The position numbers and the translations under genes are program-made. Under the pieces are notes generated by a model. That model ran no database searches. It was not told the origin of the DNA and saw only the letters and a list, made by a program, of their open reading frames with translations. A DNA stretch of 32,785 nt from Eubacteriales Family XIII. Incertae Sedis bacterium. GTDB taxonomy: Bacteria; Bacillota; Clostridia; Peptostreptococcales; Anaerovoracaceae. Location of the stretch: positions 1 to 32,785 of the forward strand of contig JAISJT010000104.1 of assembly GCA_031261395.1 (NCBI GenBank). The letters are read 5' to 3'. Below are positions 1 to 6,546 of the stretch, one piece after another; the stretch's first letter is position 1, and each line of letters begins with the position of its first letter.

Positions 1-125
1 ACTCGCCAGTATCGGAAACTATCATAGCCGTATTCATGTTCCCGACACCACTGTGCACCGGATTGCCCACTTTGTTCATATTCGGCGAATCGTTTCTCCC
101 ACAGTATTCGTTTTGCTTCGTTCAT
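1..125 (-). CDS. IS66 accessory protein TnpA, N-terminal part
   Basis: The minus strand reads a start codon at 125 preceded by AAGGAGGT with good spacing. The peptide begins MNEAKRILWEKRFAEYEQSG and continues with QWCREH. This matches the N-terminus of the small IS66 Orf1/TnpA proteins, where a basic helix is followed by a WCREHG-like segment in a helix-turn-helix region. Only about 41 residues are in the window and the frame stays open to the edge, so whether the copy is intact is unknown. TnpA helps TnpB and the TnpC transposase in IS66 transposition (family knowledge). Confidence 0.75.
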   Translation of the reverse strand, partial: MNEAKRILWEKRFAEYEQSGQSGAQWCREHEYGYDSFRYWR

Positions 126-202
126 TTCAATGACCTCCTTGCAGATGTCATTGTCTCAATCTTGCGATCTCATTTGCGAGATGTGTTTGCGTTACCGCTT
201 AC
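1..202 (-). mobile_element. End of an IS66-family insertion sequence (partial)
   Basis: The segment holds the 5' end of an IS66-type tnpA on the minus strand (1-125). It appears to end at a terminal sequence that on the minus strand begins GTAAGCGGTAACGCAAAC (185-202). IS66-family ends typically start with GTAA, and GTAAGCG is a common form. The rest of the element lies outside the window, so the other end and the target duplication cannot be checked. Bases 203-210 (caaagatc) would be one copy of an 8-bp duplication. Confidence 0.7.
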
Positions 203-239
203 CAAAGATCACCATCGCAGTCTTGGGGAATCTATGGCG

Positions 240-298
240 GATGATCACCTTGGATCCCCAGCGTTTTGTTTCCCCGGGTCAAGCCCGGGGTCACCGGC
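240..298. repeat. Mosaic palindromic repeat unit, left copy
   Basis: The segment GATGATCACC-T-TGGATCC followed by CCAGCGTTT (240-266) recurs in the same orientation at about 32724-32750. It is followed by a hairpin CCCCGGG-tcaag-CCCGGGG (273-291). A related unit is at 29135-29243. The segment is non-coding and looks like a dispersed intergenic repeat. Confidence 0.65.
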
Positions 299-418
299 AT
301 GGATTCGCCGATCAAGTCGGCGAATGACAAAGGTGCAAATTTCAGTTTGTCGGGACTTTGGAATTTTACATCAAATCTCAATACATATTGATTTTTTACC
401 CACTGAAACTGACGATGA
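299..418 (+). repeat. 120-bp repeat, left copy of an inverted pair
   Basis: Bases 299-418 match the reverse complement of 32601-32720 along the full 120 bp with scattered substitutions and no visible length change. The unit begins with a hairpin ATTCGCCGA-tcaag-TCGGCGAAT (303-325) and ends in CTGAAACTGACGATGA. No convincing gene covers it. It could be a miniature inverted-repeat or REP-like element, or the end of a larger unit. Confidence 0.75.
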
Positions 419-420
419 AC

Positions 421-441
421 CATTAAAGTACAACTTTAATG
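421..441. promoter_or_regulatory. 9-bp perfect palindrome upstream of the 524 gene
   Basis: CATTAAAGT-aca-ACTTTAATG is a perfect 9-bp inverted repeat, 82 bases before the likely start at 524. It is the only notable structure in 419-511 and could be an operator. The promoter itself is not clear. Confidence 0.35.
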
Positions 442-523
442 ACAGCATCCTAAATCGGCTATAAAGTTATCTCATCAAACGGTACTCTCGATTTTATGGA
501 AACGGGACAACAGGAGGATGGAT

Positions 524-1018
524 ATGCTATTTTTCAATCACAAACTTGAGTTGCGCAATCTGGAAAATGATTTGCGTTTTTACCTAATGGCTGGCGCCGA
601 GGCTGGTGTGGAGAAAGTTATAGAGTTGCTGGATCAGTGTAAATCTATTGAAGAAATCATTGGCGAGTTGAATGTCTCCCCTGCAGAAATAGACACTGCT
701 ACATTGTTGAGCGATAACGGTAGCACAATCGAAGAAATTATCGACATACTGAATGATTCCGGAGCTCATGATGAGAAAACATCTCTGGCTCTCGCCTTCG
801 AAGCCGTACAGGATTATATTCAGGGTTGTATTGGTTTGGTGCAAAAAAACTGGAATATTGTGGATTCCCTATTGTGTGAATTTAGCTGGAATGACATCGA
901 GAAAAATTGTATAGATGCCGGAGAATCGGCGGGAATACTTATGTCTATCATGATGATAAAAAGAGGATATACCACTAAGCAGCTGAAAAATATGGTCATT
1001 CAATCTTCTAACCAATAA
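524..1018 (+). CDS. Hypothetical helical protein (164 aa)
   Basis: I do not recognise a family. The protein is acidic and apparently all helical, with no signal peptide or clear membrane segment. It contains two segments of similar character, IEEIIGELNVSPAE and IEEIIDILNDSGAH (about residues 43-56 and 70-83), which may be a short internal repeat. ATG 524 is preferred over ATG 518 because AGGAGG (512-517) leaves six bases before 524 and none before 518. Codon use is more AT-rich than in the nitrogenase-like cluster. It stands alone between repeats and gives no functional context. Confidence 0.65.
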   Translation: MLFFNHKLELRNLENDLRFYLMAGAEAGVEKVIELLDQCKSIEEIIGELNVSPAEIDTATLLSDNGSTIEEIIDILNDSGAHDEKTSLALAFEAVQDYIQGCIGLVQKNWNIVDSLLCEFSWNDIEKNCIDAGESAGILMSIMMIKRGYTTKQLKNMVIQSSNQ

Positions 1019-1031
1019 CAAGGTGATGTCT

Positions 1032-1058
1032 TGTCCGGGTTTCTGTCAAATCCGGACA
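1032..1058. other. Hairpin after the 524 gene
   Basis: TGTCCGG (1032-1038) pairs with CCGGACA (1052-1058), starting 14 bases after the stop of the 524 gene. There is no T-run (ACAAAAGG follows), so it may be a weak terminator or a 3' stabilising structure. Confidence 0.4.
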
Positions 1059-1120
1059 CAAAAGGAAAGTCAGCGATGCGAATCCGCAGCAGCTGTCATC
1101 GCATACGAGCTCGACACTTT

Positions 1121-1200
1121 TGACATTCCCGGGCGGTGGCGCAGCCGGCGGTGACCCCGGACTTGACCCGTGGGAACGTAACCATGGGAATCCACGATGG
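1121..1200. repeat. Degraded copy of the mosaic palindromic repeat
   Basis: This contains ACATTCCCGGGC and GAACGTAACC followed by TGGGAATC. Both also occur in the clearer copy at 29135-29243, with further GC-rich palindromic material between. It separates the 524 gene from the surface-protein fragment at 1210. Confidence 0.5.
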
Positions 1201-1209
1201 CCATAAGCG

Positions 1210-1419
1210 TTGCCGGGTGTATATAGTTTCACGATGCCGGATGCAGACGTCAAGATCAATGTCAAATTGAGCGACAAGCCTGTATATACGGTGAAGTTTG
1301 ACTCACAGGGCGGCACGAAGATCAAGGATGTGAGCGTGGTGAAGATCACTGCAAAAAAGTATTTGACAGATATAGCCAAGTGCGCTAAAATCAAACTAAA
1401 GAATGCCTCGCGTAGTTGA
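1210..1419 (+). pseudogene. Fragment of an InlB/Flg_new-type repeat surface protein
   Basis: The reading frame contains YSFTMPDADVKINV followed by YTVKFDSQGGTKIKDVSV. This is typical of the end of one repeat (FTMP-DV) and the beginning of a Listeria-Bacteroides repeat (V-F-D-GGT). There is no start codon with a ribosome binding site, no signal peptide and no complete domain, so it is a decayed remnant. The upstream part seems to be replaced by the repeat at 1121-1200. A terminator follows at 1406. The intact protein at 29889 carries repeats of the same general type. Confidence 0.55.
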
Positions 1420-1444
1420 TATACTACCATTTGCGAGGTTTTTC
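1406..1444 (+). terminator. Intrinsic terminator
   Basis: CCTCGCGTAGT-tgatat-ACTAC followed by catt and then GCGAGG makes a strong hairpin, with TTTTTC directly after it (1439-1444). It would end transcription coming from the left. It also lies at the 3' end of the opposite-strand ORF. Confidence 0.7.
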
Positions 1445-1445
1445 T

Positions 1446-1802
1446 TTATTCACCATCTTTTGTTTCCCCTGCAAATCGGTGAACCATTTCATTTCGCCCG
1501 TTTGGATTTTGGCGGCTGTCAGGGTCAATGGTTGTATAACGTAGTAATTCAATGGCTGCAATATAAAATTTCAATCGGCGTTTTCTATCTCCCTCATGTT
1601 TTTCCATAAGATGTTGCCAAAATATTTTCAAGAAGATTTTATCTTTCTGAAAATATATGCTACGAATATAGGGATTTCGTTTGGATTGCTGTGCAATTTC
1701 TTTAAAATGCCTTCGTGCGGCTCTTTCCACATCAATATAACTGCGTCCGGATATTTTTGACGACTTCGTGCGATATACAGGGATGTCTTTTTCAATAAGC
1801 AT
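1446..1802 (-). pseudogene. Truncated toxin-like ORF, possible phage-nuclease relative
   Basis: The minus-strand ORF (118 aa from ATG 1802) contains RRHFKEIAQQSKRNPYIRSI and ends ...ENPN-like QNPNGRNEMVHRFAGETKDGE. From memory, proteins with the theme RLKFY-A--LI-----P--NPN---E-LHRFAG-TK-GELFYVQIKE occur in phage and mobile regions and are related to the phage-Barnase-EndoU-ColicinE5/D-RelE nucleases; this assignment is tentative. The usual continuation after GE (FYVQIKE and beyond) is missing, because the frame stops right where the terminator hairpin begins. The C-terminus therefore seems lost. There is no strong ribosome binding site and no partner gene. Confidence 0.4.
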
Positions 1803-1986
1803 ACTCAAACCACTTTCACAAATTGATCGTTAAAAAATATTTGCCGCGCATTCACCGCCGCGAAACCCGAAGATGGCCGCGTAGAACAGTATAATGGCAA
1901 GATAAGGAAATGTCAACCATTAATAGAATATGATTACATGTCCGTTTTAATATACCGTCTCTTTGTCTTTTTGCTATAATTATTCG

Positions 1987-2541
1987 ATGATGATTGTACT
2001 CATAGCCCTCGGGCTCTCTATGGATGCTTTTGCCGTGGCCGTTTGTATCGGGTTGGCTTCGCAAAAGGTAACGTTAAAAAAGGCGCTGACGGTGGGCCTT
2101 TATTTTGGGCTCTTCCAGGCCGCAATGCCGCTGATCGGATATTTGCTTGCAACACAATTTGCAGACAGGATTGCTGCCTTTGATCATTGGATTGCCTTTG
2201 CGCTGCTTTGTTTCGTCGGAGTCAAAATGATTGCAGAAAGCATTCGCTCAAAGGATGAACAAGTCAGCGAGGATGCATCTTCCGTGCGGCCTACCGCGAT
2301 GCTGCCGCTGGCCCTCGCTACGAGCATTGACGCCCTTGCCGTAGGGATCAGCTTTGCTTTTCTTCAGGTCAATATCGTCACCGCCGTACTCGGGATCGGT
2401 CTGATCACACTGGCCTTGTCGATGGCCGGCGTAAAAATCGGAAACGCTTTCGGTGCGAAGTTCCGGACAAAAGCCGAGATCCTTGGCGGCGTGATCCTGA
2501 TTCTGATCGGTGTGAAAATTCTATCAGAACATCTTGTTTGA
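1987..2541 (+). CDS. mntP: Manganese efflux pump MntP
   Basis: This is a 184-aa integral membrane protein of the MntP/DUF204 family, which exports Mn2+ from the cytoplasm. It has about six hydrophobic segments in two related halves. The signature LGLSMDAFAVAVCIGL near the N-terminus is echoed by LATSIDALAVGISFAF in the second half; the two aspartates (D in SMDAF and SIDAL) are the conserved ion-path residues. Length is normal. ATG 1987 (or 1990) has no ribosome binding site, and TATAAT (1975-1980) ends six bases before it, so the transcript may be leaderless. I see no yybP-ykoY-type manganese riboswitch upstream. It is not obviously linked to the sulfur cluster. Confidence 0.85.
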   Translation: MMIVLIALGLSMDAFAVAVCIGLASQKVTLKKALTVGLYFGLFQAAMPLIGYLLATQFADRIAAFDHWIAFALLCFVGVKMIAESIRSKDEQVSEDASSVRPTAMLPLALATSIDALAVGISFAFLQVNIVTAVLGIGLITLALSMAGVKIGNAFGAKFRTKAEILGGVILILIGVKILSEHLV

Positions 2542-2542
2542 A

Positions 2543-2701
2543 CCGGAAGACGTGCTCTCCATAGCGAGGGGGAAGGCGGTCGTGAACTATCCCCGTGAAT
2601 GCTGGCGCTGCGGCTCCTGTGTCTACGATTGCCCATCAGGCGCGATCGAAGTAGATCTGGACGCAGACAACAGCATCCGTTTTGTTGAAATTACAAAATA
2701 G
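2543..2701 (+). pseudogene. Ferredoxin C-terminal fragment (one 4Fe-4S motif)
   Basis: In this frame the peptide reads FEPEDV...GKAVVNYPRECWRCGSC then VYDCPSGAIEVDL and stops at 2701. C-x2-C-x2-C-x3-CP is a complete 4Fe-4S motif. The sequence around it (NYPRECW-CG-CV-DCP--AI) resembles the C-terminal half of the small AprB-like ferredoxins encoded next to sulfur-metabolism flavoproteins. The N-terminal half with the other cluster is missing, there is no ribosome binding site, and the frame runs out of the 3' end of mntP. It is best read as a 5'-truncated remnant. A coupled mini-ferredoxin starting at TTG 2534 is possible but unlikely. Confidence 0.55.
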
Positions 2702-2778
2702 ACACAATCTCTTTTTTTTGTCATTCTATGCTTTCCAATGGGCATGAAGAAATATATACCATTATTACAAATAAAAGG

Positions 2779-2807
2779 TTGACACGGGTGGAAATACATG
2801 ATAATCT
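2779..2807 (+). promoter_or_regulatory. Upstream promoter of hicB
   Basis: TTGACA (2779-2784), a 17-bp spacer and TAATCT (2802-2807) form a sigma-A-type promoter. It lies about 70 bases upstream of the second, stronger promoter of the same gene. Confidence 0.5.
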
Positions 2808-2834
2808 TCGATGGTAGTGAAGGTTACATGGATT

Positions 2835-2878
2835 TACGTAACAAAACATTTGACACTACGTAATGATACGTATATAAT
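2835..2878 (+). promoter_or_regulatory. Main hicB promoter with TACGTA operator repeats
   Basis: TTGACA (2850-2855), 17 bp, then TATAAT (2873-2878) is a perfect consensus promoter. The spacer holds an inverted repeat TACGTA-atga-TACGTA (2857-2872), and a third TACGTA lies at 2835-2840. HicB proteins with a C-terminal DNA-binding domain repress their own promoters (family knowledge), so these are good candidates for the HicB operator. Confidence 0.75.
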
Positions 2879-2942
2879 TATTTTATCAATCGGATGCAGG
2901 ACTGAAGTGACCTGTCTTCGCAGCGATCGAAAGGAGCTTATT

Positions 2943-3332
2943 GTGAAATATGTGTATCCGGCGATTTTTACGCCTGAGGAGCGGGGATTCTCTATTGATT
3001 TCCCCGATATCGAATCCTGCTATACTTGCGGCGACGATCTGATCGACGGCATCGAAATGGCCGAGGATATTCTTGCGAGCAGGCTGTACGATATGGAGTC
3101 TGCCGGAGAAGCAATCCCGGCACCATCGGCGTTCGGCACCCTCGGCTTGAAGGACGGTGAGTTTACTACGCTCGTGCATTGCGATACGATCGTGTACCGA
3201 AAACGAAAGAACGGAAAGGCCGTCAAGAAGACACTTTCCATACCCCAATGGATGGACGAAATGGCGACCGAAAAAGGCATCAACTTTTCGAAGGTCCTGC
3301 AGGATGCCCTTGCCAGCCAATTGCTTGTGTAG
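2943..3332 (+). CDS. hicB: HicB-family antitoxin, orphan
   Basis: The 129-aa protein starts at GTG 2943 behind AAGGAG (2931-2936). The N-terminal half (YPAIFTPEERGFSIDFPDI, then C-TCGDDLIDGIEMAEDILA) is the HicB partial RNase-H-like fold with its typical F-V-FPDLPGC-T-GDT-EEA pattern. The C-terminal part (TLSIPQWMDEMATEKGINFS then VLQDALASQL) is a ribbon-helix-helix-type DNA-binding segment. HicB neutralises the HicA mRNA interferase and represses transcription. No hicA is present on either side, so this is either a solitary regulator or the survivor of a deletion. A strong terminator follows at 3436. Confidence 0.85.
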   Translation: MKYVYPAIFTPEERGFSIDFPDIESCYTCGDDLIDGIEMAEDILASRLYDMESAGEAIPAPSAFGTLGLKDGEFTTLVHCDTIVYRKRKNGKAVKKTLSIPQWMDEMATEKGINFSKVLQDALASQLLV

Positions 3333-3435
3333 CACTTCCAGGGCGACGCTCCGTTTCATGCGGTGAATAGAATGTACAATTCAGATATTGTGACATACGT
3401 GTTCATGTTCCGATTTTCATAATGGTTCAAGGTTT

Positions 3436-3472
3436 GCCCTTCCCGGATTTTGGGACGGGCTTTGTTTTGTTT
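3436..3472 (+). terminator. Intrinsic terminator after hicB
   Basis: GCCCTTCCC (3436-3444) pairs with GGGACGGGC (3452-3460), with one mismatch, and TTTGTTTTGTTT follows. It insulates the nitrogenase-like operon from the left flank. Confidence 0.8.
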
Positions 3473-3525
3473 AACTGCTTACAACCCGGGCAAAAAAATC
3501 AATCGAATTTCATGAAAATATTTTG

Positions 3526-3580
3526 TTGACAGGGCAGGTGTGCCGTGTTATAGTAGGTAAAACATATATGTTAAATATGT
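3526..3580 (+). promoter_or_regulatory. Promoter P1 with shared operator (site 1)
   Basis: TTGACA (3526-3531), 17 bp and TATAGT (3549-3554) form a near-consensus sigma-A promoter. ACATATATGTTAAATATGT at 3562-3580 begins 8 bases after the -10, covering the expected start point. Related sites occur at the other three promoters of the cluster (15571, 21354, 29018), which suggests a common repressor whose gene is not in the window. Confidence 0.8.
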
Positions 3581-3595
3581 TTTAAACCATAGGGG

Positions 3596-3618
3596 TCGAC
3601 CGGACAACCGGAGACAGG
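3596..3618 (+). promoter_or_regulatory. Conserved leader motif TCGACCGGANNACCGGAG
   Basis: TCGACCGGACAACCGGAG lies in the 5' leader of the ABC operon and recurs almost unchanged in the yezD leader (21395-21412). It can form a small CCGG/CCGG hairpin. T-rich sequence follows (3630-3650), but I could not draw a clear terminator here. It may belong to an RNA control element. Confidence 0.45.
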
Positions 3619-3677
3619 CGTGAGAGGTTTGTTTTTGGTTTTTGTTTTTTTATAAGGATCATTTTTGAGGTAACGAA

Positions 3678-4553
3678 ATGGTGGATGGCAGCAAAATATT
3701 GATTTCGACAGAGGACCTTGGGCTTGTCTACAAGCTTGGCAGGGGGAAGGGGAAGAGCAAAAATCCCAAGGCGGCTACGCTGACGGCGCTCAGGGATGTG
3801 AATATCGGCATCCGCGAGGGCGAATTCGTTTCGGTCGTCGGACCGTCAGGATGCGGAAAGTCTACGCTGCTCTATATCCTGGCCGGTCTTTATCGCAATA
3901 CATCCGGCAAGGCCTTTATTCACGGACATGAAATCACGGGGCCTTCGCTCGACCGCGGGATCATCATGCAGGCCTATGCCTTGTTTCCGTGGCGCACCGT
4001 GGAAAAGAACGTAGAGTTCGGTTTGGAAGTGAAAGGGCTGAAAAAGAATGAGCGTGCGGAGATCGCCCGTGAATTCATCGAATTGGTAGGCCTCAGCGAA
4101 TTCGCAGACCGGTATCCTTATGAACTTTCCGGCGGGATGAAACAGCGTATCGCGATCGCAAGGGCCTTGGCCTACGACCCCGATGTGCTGCTCATGGACG
4201 AGCCGTTTGCCGCAGTTGACGAGCAGACGCGAACGCTTCTGCACGACGAACTCCTTCGCATCTGGGACAAAACGCACAAGACGATCATCTTCGTCACCCA
4301 TAGTATCGATGAGGCAATCTTCCTTTCCGACCGTGTACTCGTGATGACGTCATCGCCGGGCACGATTCGCGACGAGATCGAAATCGAGCTTCCCAGACCC
4401 CGCAACAATGAACTCAAATCAAGCGAACTGTTCGGTACTTACCGCAACAAAATATGGCAGCATCTGCAAAGCAGTACAGACAGCACACGTGAAGTCACGA
4501 CCATCCTGGGACGTCACATTCTCGATACGGTTCCTCAGGAGGCGGTGATCTAA
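3678..4553 (+). CDS. ABC transporter ATPase, sulfonate/taurine/nitrate type
   Basis: This 291-aa cytoplasmic ATPase drives import through the permease and binding protein that follow. Visible motifs are Walker A GPSGCGKST (residues 55-63), the signature LSGGMKQR, Walker B VLLMDEP and the switch histidine in FVTHSIDEA. The DE----RTLLHDEL region and the C-terminal stretch with LPRPRNN fit the SsuB/TauB/NrtD subfamily. A 12-residue basic insertion (GRGKGKSKNPKA) precedes the usual TALRDV start of the core. ATG 3678 has GAGG upstream. One base separates its stop from the permease start at 4555, so the two are co-translated. First gene of the P1 operon. The substrate cannot be read from the sequence; the neighbours suggest an organosulfur compound. 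Confidence 0.9.
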   Translation: MVDGSKILISTEDLGLVYKLGRGKGKSKNPKAATLTALRDVNIGIREGEFVSVVGPSGCGKSTLLYILAGLYRNTSGKAFIHGHEITGPSLDRGIIMQAYALFPWRTVEKNVEFGLEVKGLKKNERAEIAREFIELVGLSEFADRYPYELSGGMKQRIAIARALAYDPDVLLMDEPFAAVDEQTRTLLHDELLRIWDKTHKTIIFVTHSIDEAIFLSDRVLVMTSSPGTIRDEIEIELPRPRNNELKSSELFGTYRNKIWQHLQSSTDSTREVTTILGRHILDTVPQEAVI

Positions 4554-4554
4554 T

Positions 4555-5349
4555 ATGGAAGAACTTGAATTGCAAGAAAAGAAGCCCAATATTTTGCTGA
4601 CGCTCTATCAGAAGTCGATCCTCATCGTCGTGCTTCTCATTCTTTGGGCCGTAGTCCCGCTCTATCTTCACAATATCTACGTGCCACCCCTTGGCGAAGT
4701 GCTGCAGGAATTCGCAAAGCTTGCGTCTACCGGCGAATTGTTCAAGCATATCGGCGCCAGTTTGAAGATCGCCCTCATCGGGCTTGCCATATCTCAGGCG
4801 CTCGCTATACCGCTCGGCGTATTGATCGGGTGGTTCAAGAAAATCGATACCTATCTCGATCCGTTGCTGGTCGTGATGCGCAATACGTCCATCCTTGCGA
4901 TACTTCCTTTGTTTGTACTCTTTCTCGGCATCGGCGAAGTCTCAAAGATTGCAATCATCGTATGGGGCTGCTTTTTCCCGACGCTCATCAATACGATCCA
5001 GGGCGTCAAGACGGTCGATCAAAATCTGATTCGCTCCGCGCAGTCGATGGGCATCAGCACGACAGGGCTGTTTTTCAAAGTCGTCATTCCGGCCTCGTCG
5101 CCGTATATCCTTGCCGGTTTTCGTCTGAGCGCGAGTATCGCACTCATCGTCCTTGTCGGCGCGGAAATGGTCGGCGCTTTTTACGGGATCGGCTTTATGA
5201 TTTTCAACGCCCAGCATGCCTATATGATACCGCGCATGTATGTGGGCATTTTAACTTTAGCCATACTCGGCGTGCTCGTGAACCTGCTGAGCACGAAATT
5301 GGAAAACAGTGTATTGCGTTGGCAGGAAACCAATACGAACGCGGTGTGA
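4555..5349 (+). CDS. ABC transporter permease, SsuC/TauC type
   Basis: A 264-aa membrane protein with about six hydrophobic helices. The first is near residues 18-36, and the EAA-like coupling loop appears as IRSAQSMGISTTGLFFKVVI (about residues 158-177). This is the BPD_transp_1 fold used for sulfonate, taurine, nitrate and thiamine-precursor uptake. It follows the ATPase with a 1-bp gap and precedes the binding protein by 48 bases, forming a complete importer. Length is normal for the family. Substrate unknown. Confidence 0.88.
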   Translation: MEELELQEKKPNILLTLYQKSILIVVLLILWAVVPLYLHNIYVPPLGEVLQEFAKLASTGELFKHIGASLKIALIGLAISQALAIPLGVLIGWFKKIDTYLDPLLVVMRNTSILAILPLFVLFLGIGEVSKIAIIVWGCFFPTLINTIQGVKTVDQNLIRSAQSMGISTTGLFFKVVIPASSPYILAGFRLSASIALIVLVGAEMVGAFYGIGFMIFNAQHAYMIPRMYVGILTLAILGVLVNLLSTKLENSVLRWQETNTNAV

Positions 5350-5397
5350 ATCGCGCAGTGAATGTCGTAAAGTCGTAGTTTGAAAGGAAAGATGAAA

Positions 5398-6459
5398 ATG
5401 AGCAAACAAGTTACAAGGAAAAGAAATCTGGCGCTTCTCATCGCGTTGGTTCTCACGGTTACAGTCGTTTTGGCCTCCTGCGGAGGAAGCGGAAAGAGCA
5501 GTTCATCAGAAGGAGACGCGGGCGGCGCTGCGGCTGCCGGGGATGCTGGCGAAAAGATCATCCTGAGGACCGGCGGTGTCGGCGCTGATCCGACTCGTGT
5601 TGACACGGTTCAAATCGGCATCGAAAAAGGGTTCTTTGCGGAAGAAGGCATTGAGATTCAGGATGTCGGCGCCATTGACGTCCCCCAGATCATCTCGGCG
5701 CTCACAAGCGGTCAGACGGATTTCGCGGGCGCGATGAATTCCGAAGCGCTCATGGCCATCGATAACGGCGCTCCGATCATCGGCGTGGCCGGCAGCTGCG
5801 TCACAAGCGAAACGCAGACCCATATGGTCTTTGTCGTTCCGAAAGGCAGCGATATCACATCGATCGCGGACCTGAAGGGCAAGCGCGTGGTCACGGCTTC
5901 GACCGTCGGCGGATGCACGGCCGGTTTCCCGCTCGAAGCGGCGCGTCAGGGCGGCGCTGAAAATGCGATCGCTGAAGTCGAATTGCTGGCGGCTCCCGAA
6001 GATGTCCTGATTGAAACCCTGCTGCGCGGCGACGCGGATGTGGCAGGCGTGCATCTCATCCCCGAGCAGATCAAGACGCTGTATCCGGAAGTCGAAATTC
6101 TTTTCACGGACTTTGACATTTTGGGCGATACGGGCGGCAGCACGGCTTGGTTCTTCACGAAGGAATTTGTCGAGAACAATCCTCAGACCATCGAAAAGTT
6201 TGTCCGCGCGATCGCCAAGACAAACAATTGGGTCAATGAAAACAACGAAGAATCCATAGAGATCTTCAAGGAAAAGGGCCTGGCCGTCAACGCAGATCTC
6301 GTTTGGGTTGCTTACTATGCACCGGACGCCGTTGCAGATCCTGCTGGCACGCAGCTTTGGCTGGACCTCTTCGGCAAACCCGGACAGGTACAGGAACTGA
6401 AAAACAAAGACCTGACCGTTGAGGACATCGTTACCAACAAATACAACGAAAAGGCATAA
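5398..6459 (+). CDS. Substrate-binding lipoprotein of the first importer
   Basis: A 353-aa lipoprotein with basic residues, a hydrophobic core and the lipobox VVLASC; the lipidated cysteine is residue 28 from ATG 5398. A Ser/Gly/Ala-rich linker follows, then a NMT1/SsuA-like type-2 periplasmic binding fold (IILRTGGVGADP, IEKGFFAEEGIEIQ, ALTSGQTDFAGAMNSEALMA, LKGKRVVTAS). ATG 5398 is favoured because AAGGA (5384-5388) is too close to ATG 5392. The residues lining the pocket cannot be judged here. A strong hairpin after the stop (6478-6519) may raise the level of this mRNA segment relative to the downstream genes, as is common for binding proteins. Confidence 0.88.
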   Translation: MSKQVTRKRNLALLIALVLTVTVVLASCGGSGKSSSSEGDAGGAAAAGDAGEKIILRTGGVGADPTRVDTVQIGIEKGFFAEEGIEIQDVGAIDVPQIISALTSGQTDFAGAMNSEALMAIDNGAPIIGVAGSCVTSETQTHMVFVVPKGSDITSIADLKGKRVVTASTVGGCTAGFPLEAARQGGAENAIAEVELLAAPEDVLIETLLRGDADVAGVHLIPEQIKTLYPEVEILFTDFDILGDTGGSTAWFFTKEFVENNPQTIEKFVRAIAKTNNWVNENNEESIEIFKEKGLAVNADLVWVAYYAPDAVADPAGTQLWLDLFGKPGQVQELKNKDLTVEDIVTNKYNEKA

Positions 6460-6477
6460 TCGGAATCGATCGTCCAA

Positions 6478-6519
6478 ACTGCCGCCCGGTTCGCAATCCT
6501 TGCGCGATCGGGCGGCAGT
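6478..6519 (+). promoter_or_regulatory. Long intercistronic hairpin between binding protein and D1
   Basis: ACTGCCGCCCG (6478-6488) pairs perfectly with CGGGCGGCAGT (6509-6519), and CGCAA-tcc-TTGCG forms an inner stem. CTGGGCGG follows, not a T-run, so it is not a standard terminator. It probably blocks 3' exonuclease or marks an RNA-processing point. Confidence 0.7.
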
Positions 6520-6546
6520 CTGGGCGGATATTGTGAGGAGGGAAAC

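Noticed and set aside
36..464. Plus-strand ORF of 142 codons at the left edge
   Set aside because: It runs over the IS66 tnpA start (other strand), the IS end and the 120-bp repeat, has no ribosome site and no family features.
1008..1430. Minus-strand ORF of 140 codons
   Set aside because: It is spread over repeat DNA and the antisense of the surface-protein fragment; composition (PGSPPAAPPPG) comes from the palindromic repeat.
3590..3677. S-box (SAM-I) or molybdenum-cofactor riboswitch in the ABC operon leader
   Set aside because: The recognisable conserved cores of these classes are not visible; only the short CCGG motif and T-rich stretch are present.
3678..6459. Molybdate importer (ModABC) feeding a nitrogenase
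   Set aside because: The binding protein has an NMT1/SsuA-like GFFAEEGIE pattern and the ATPase is of SsuB/TauB type, not ModC with a TOBE domain.
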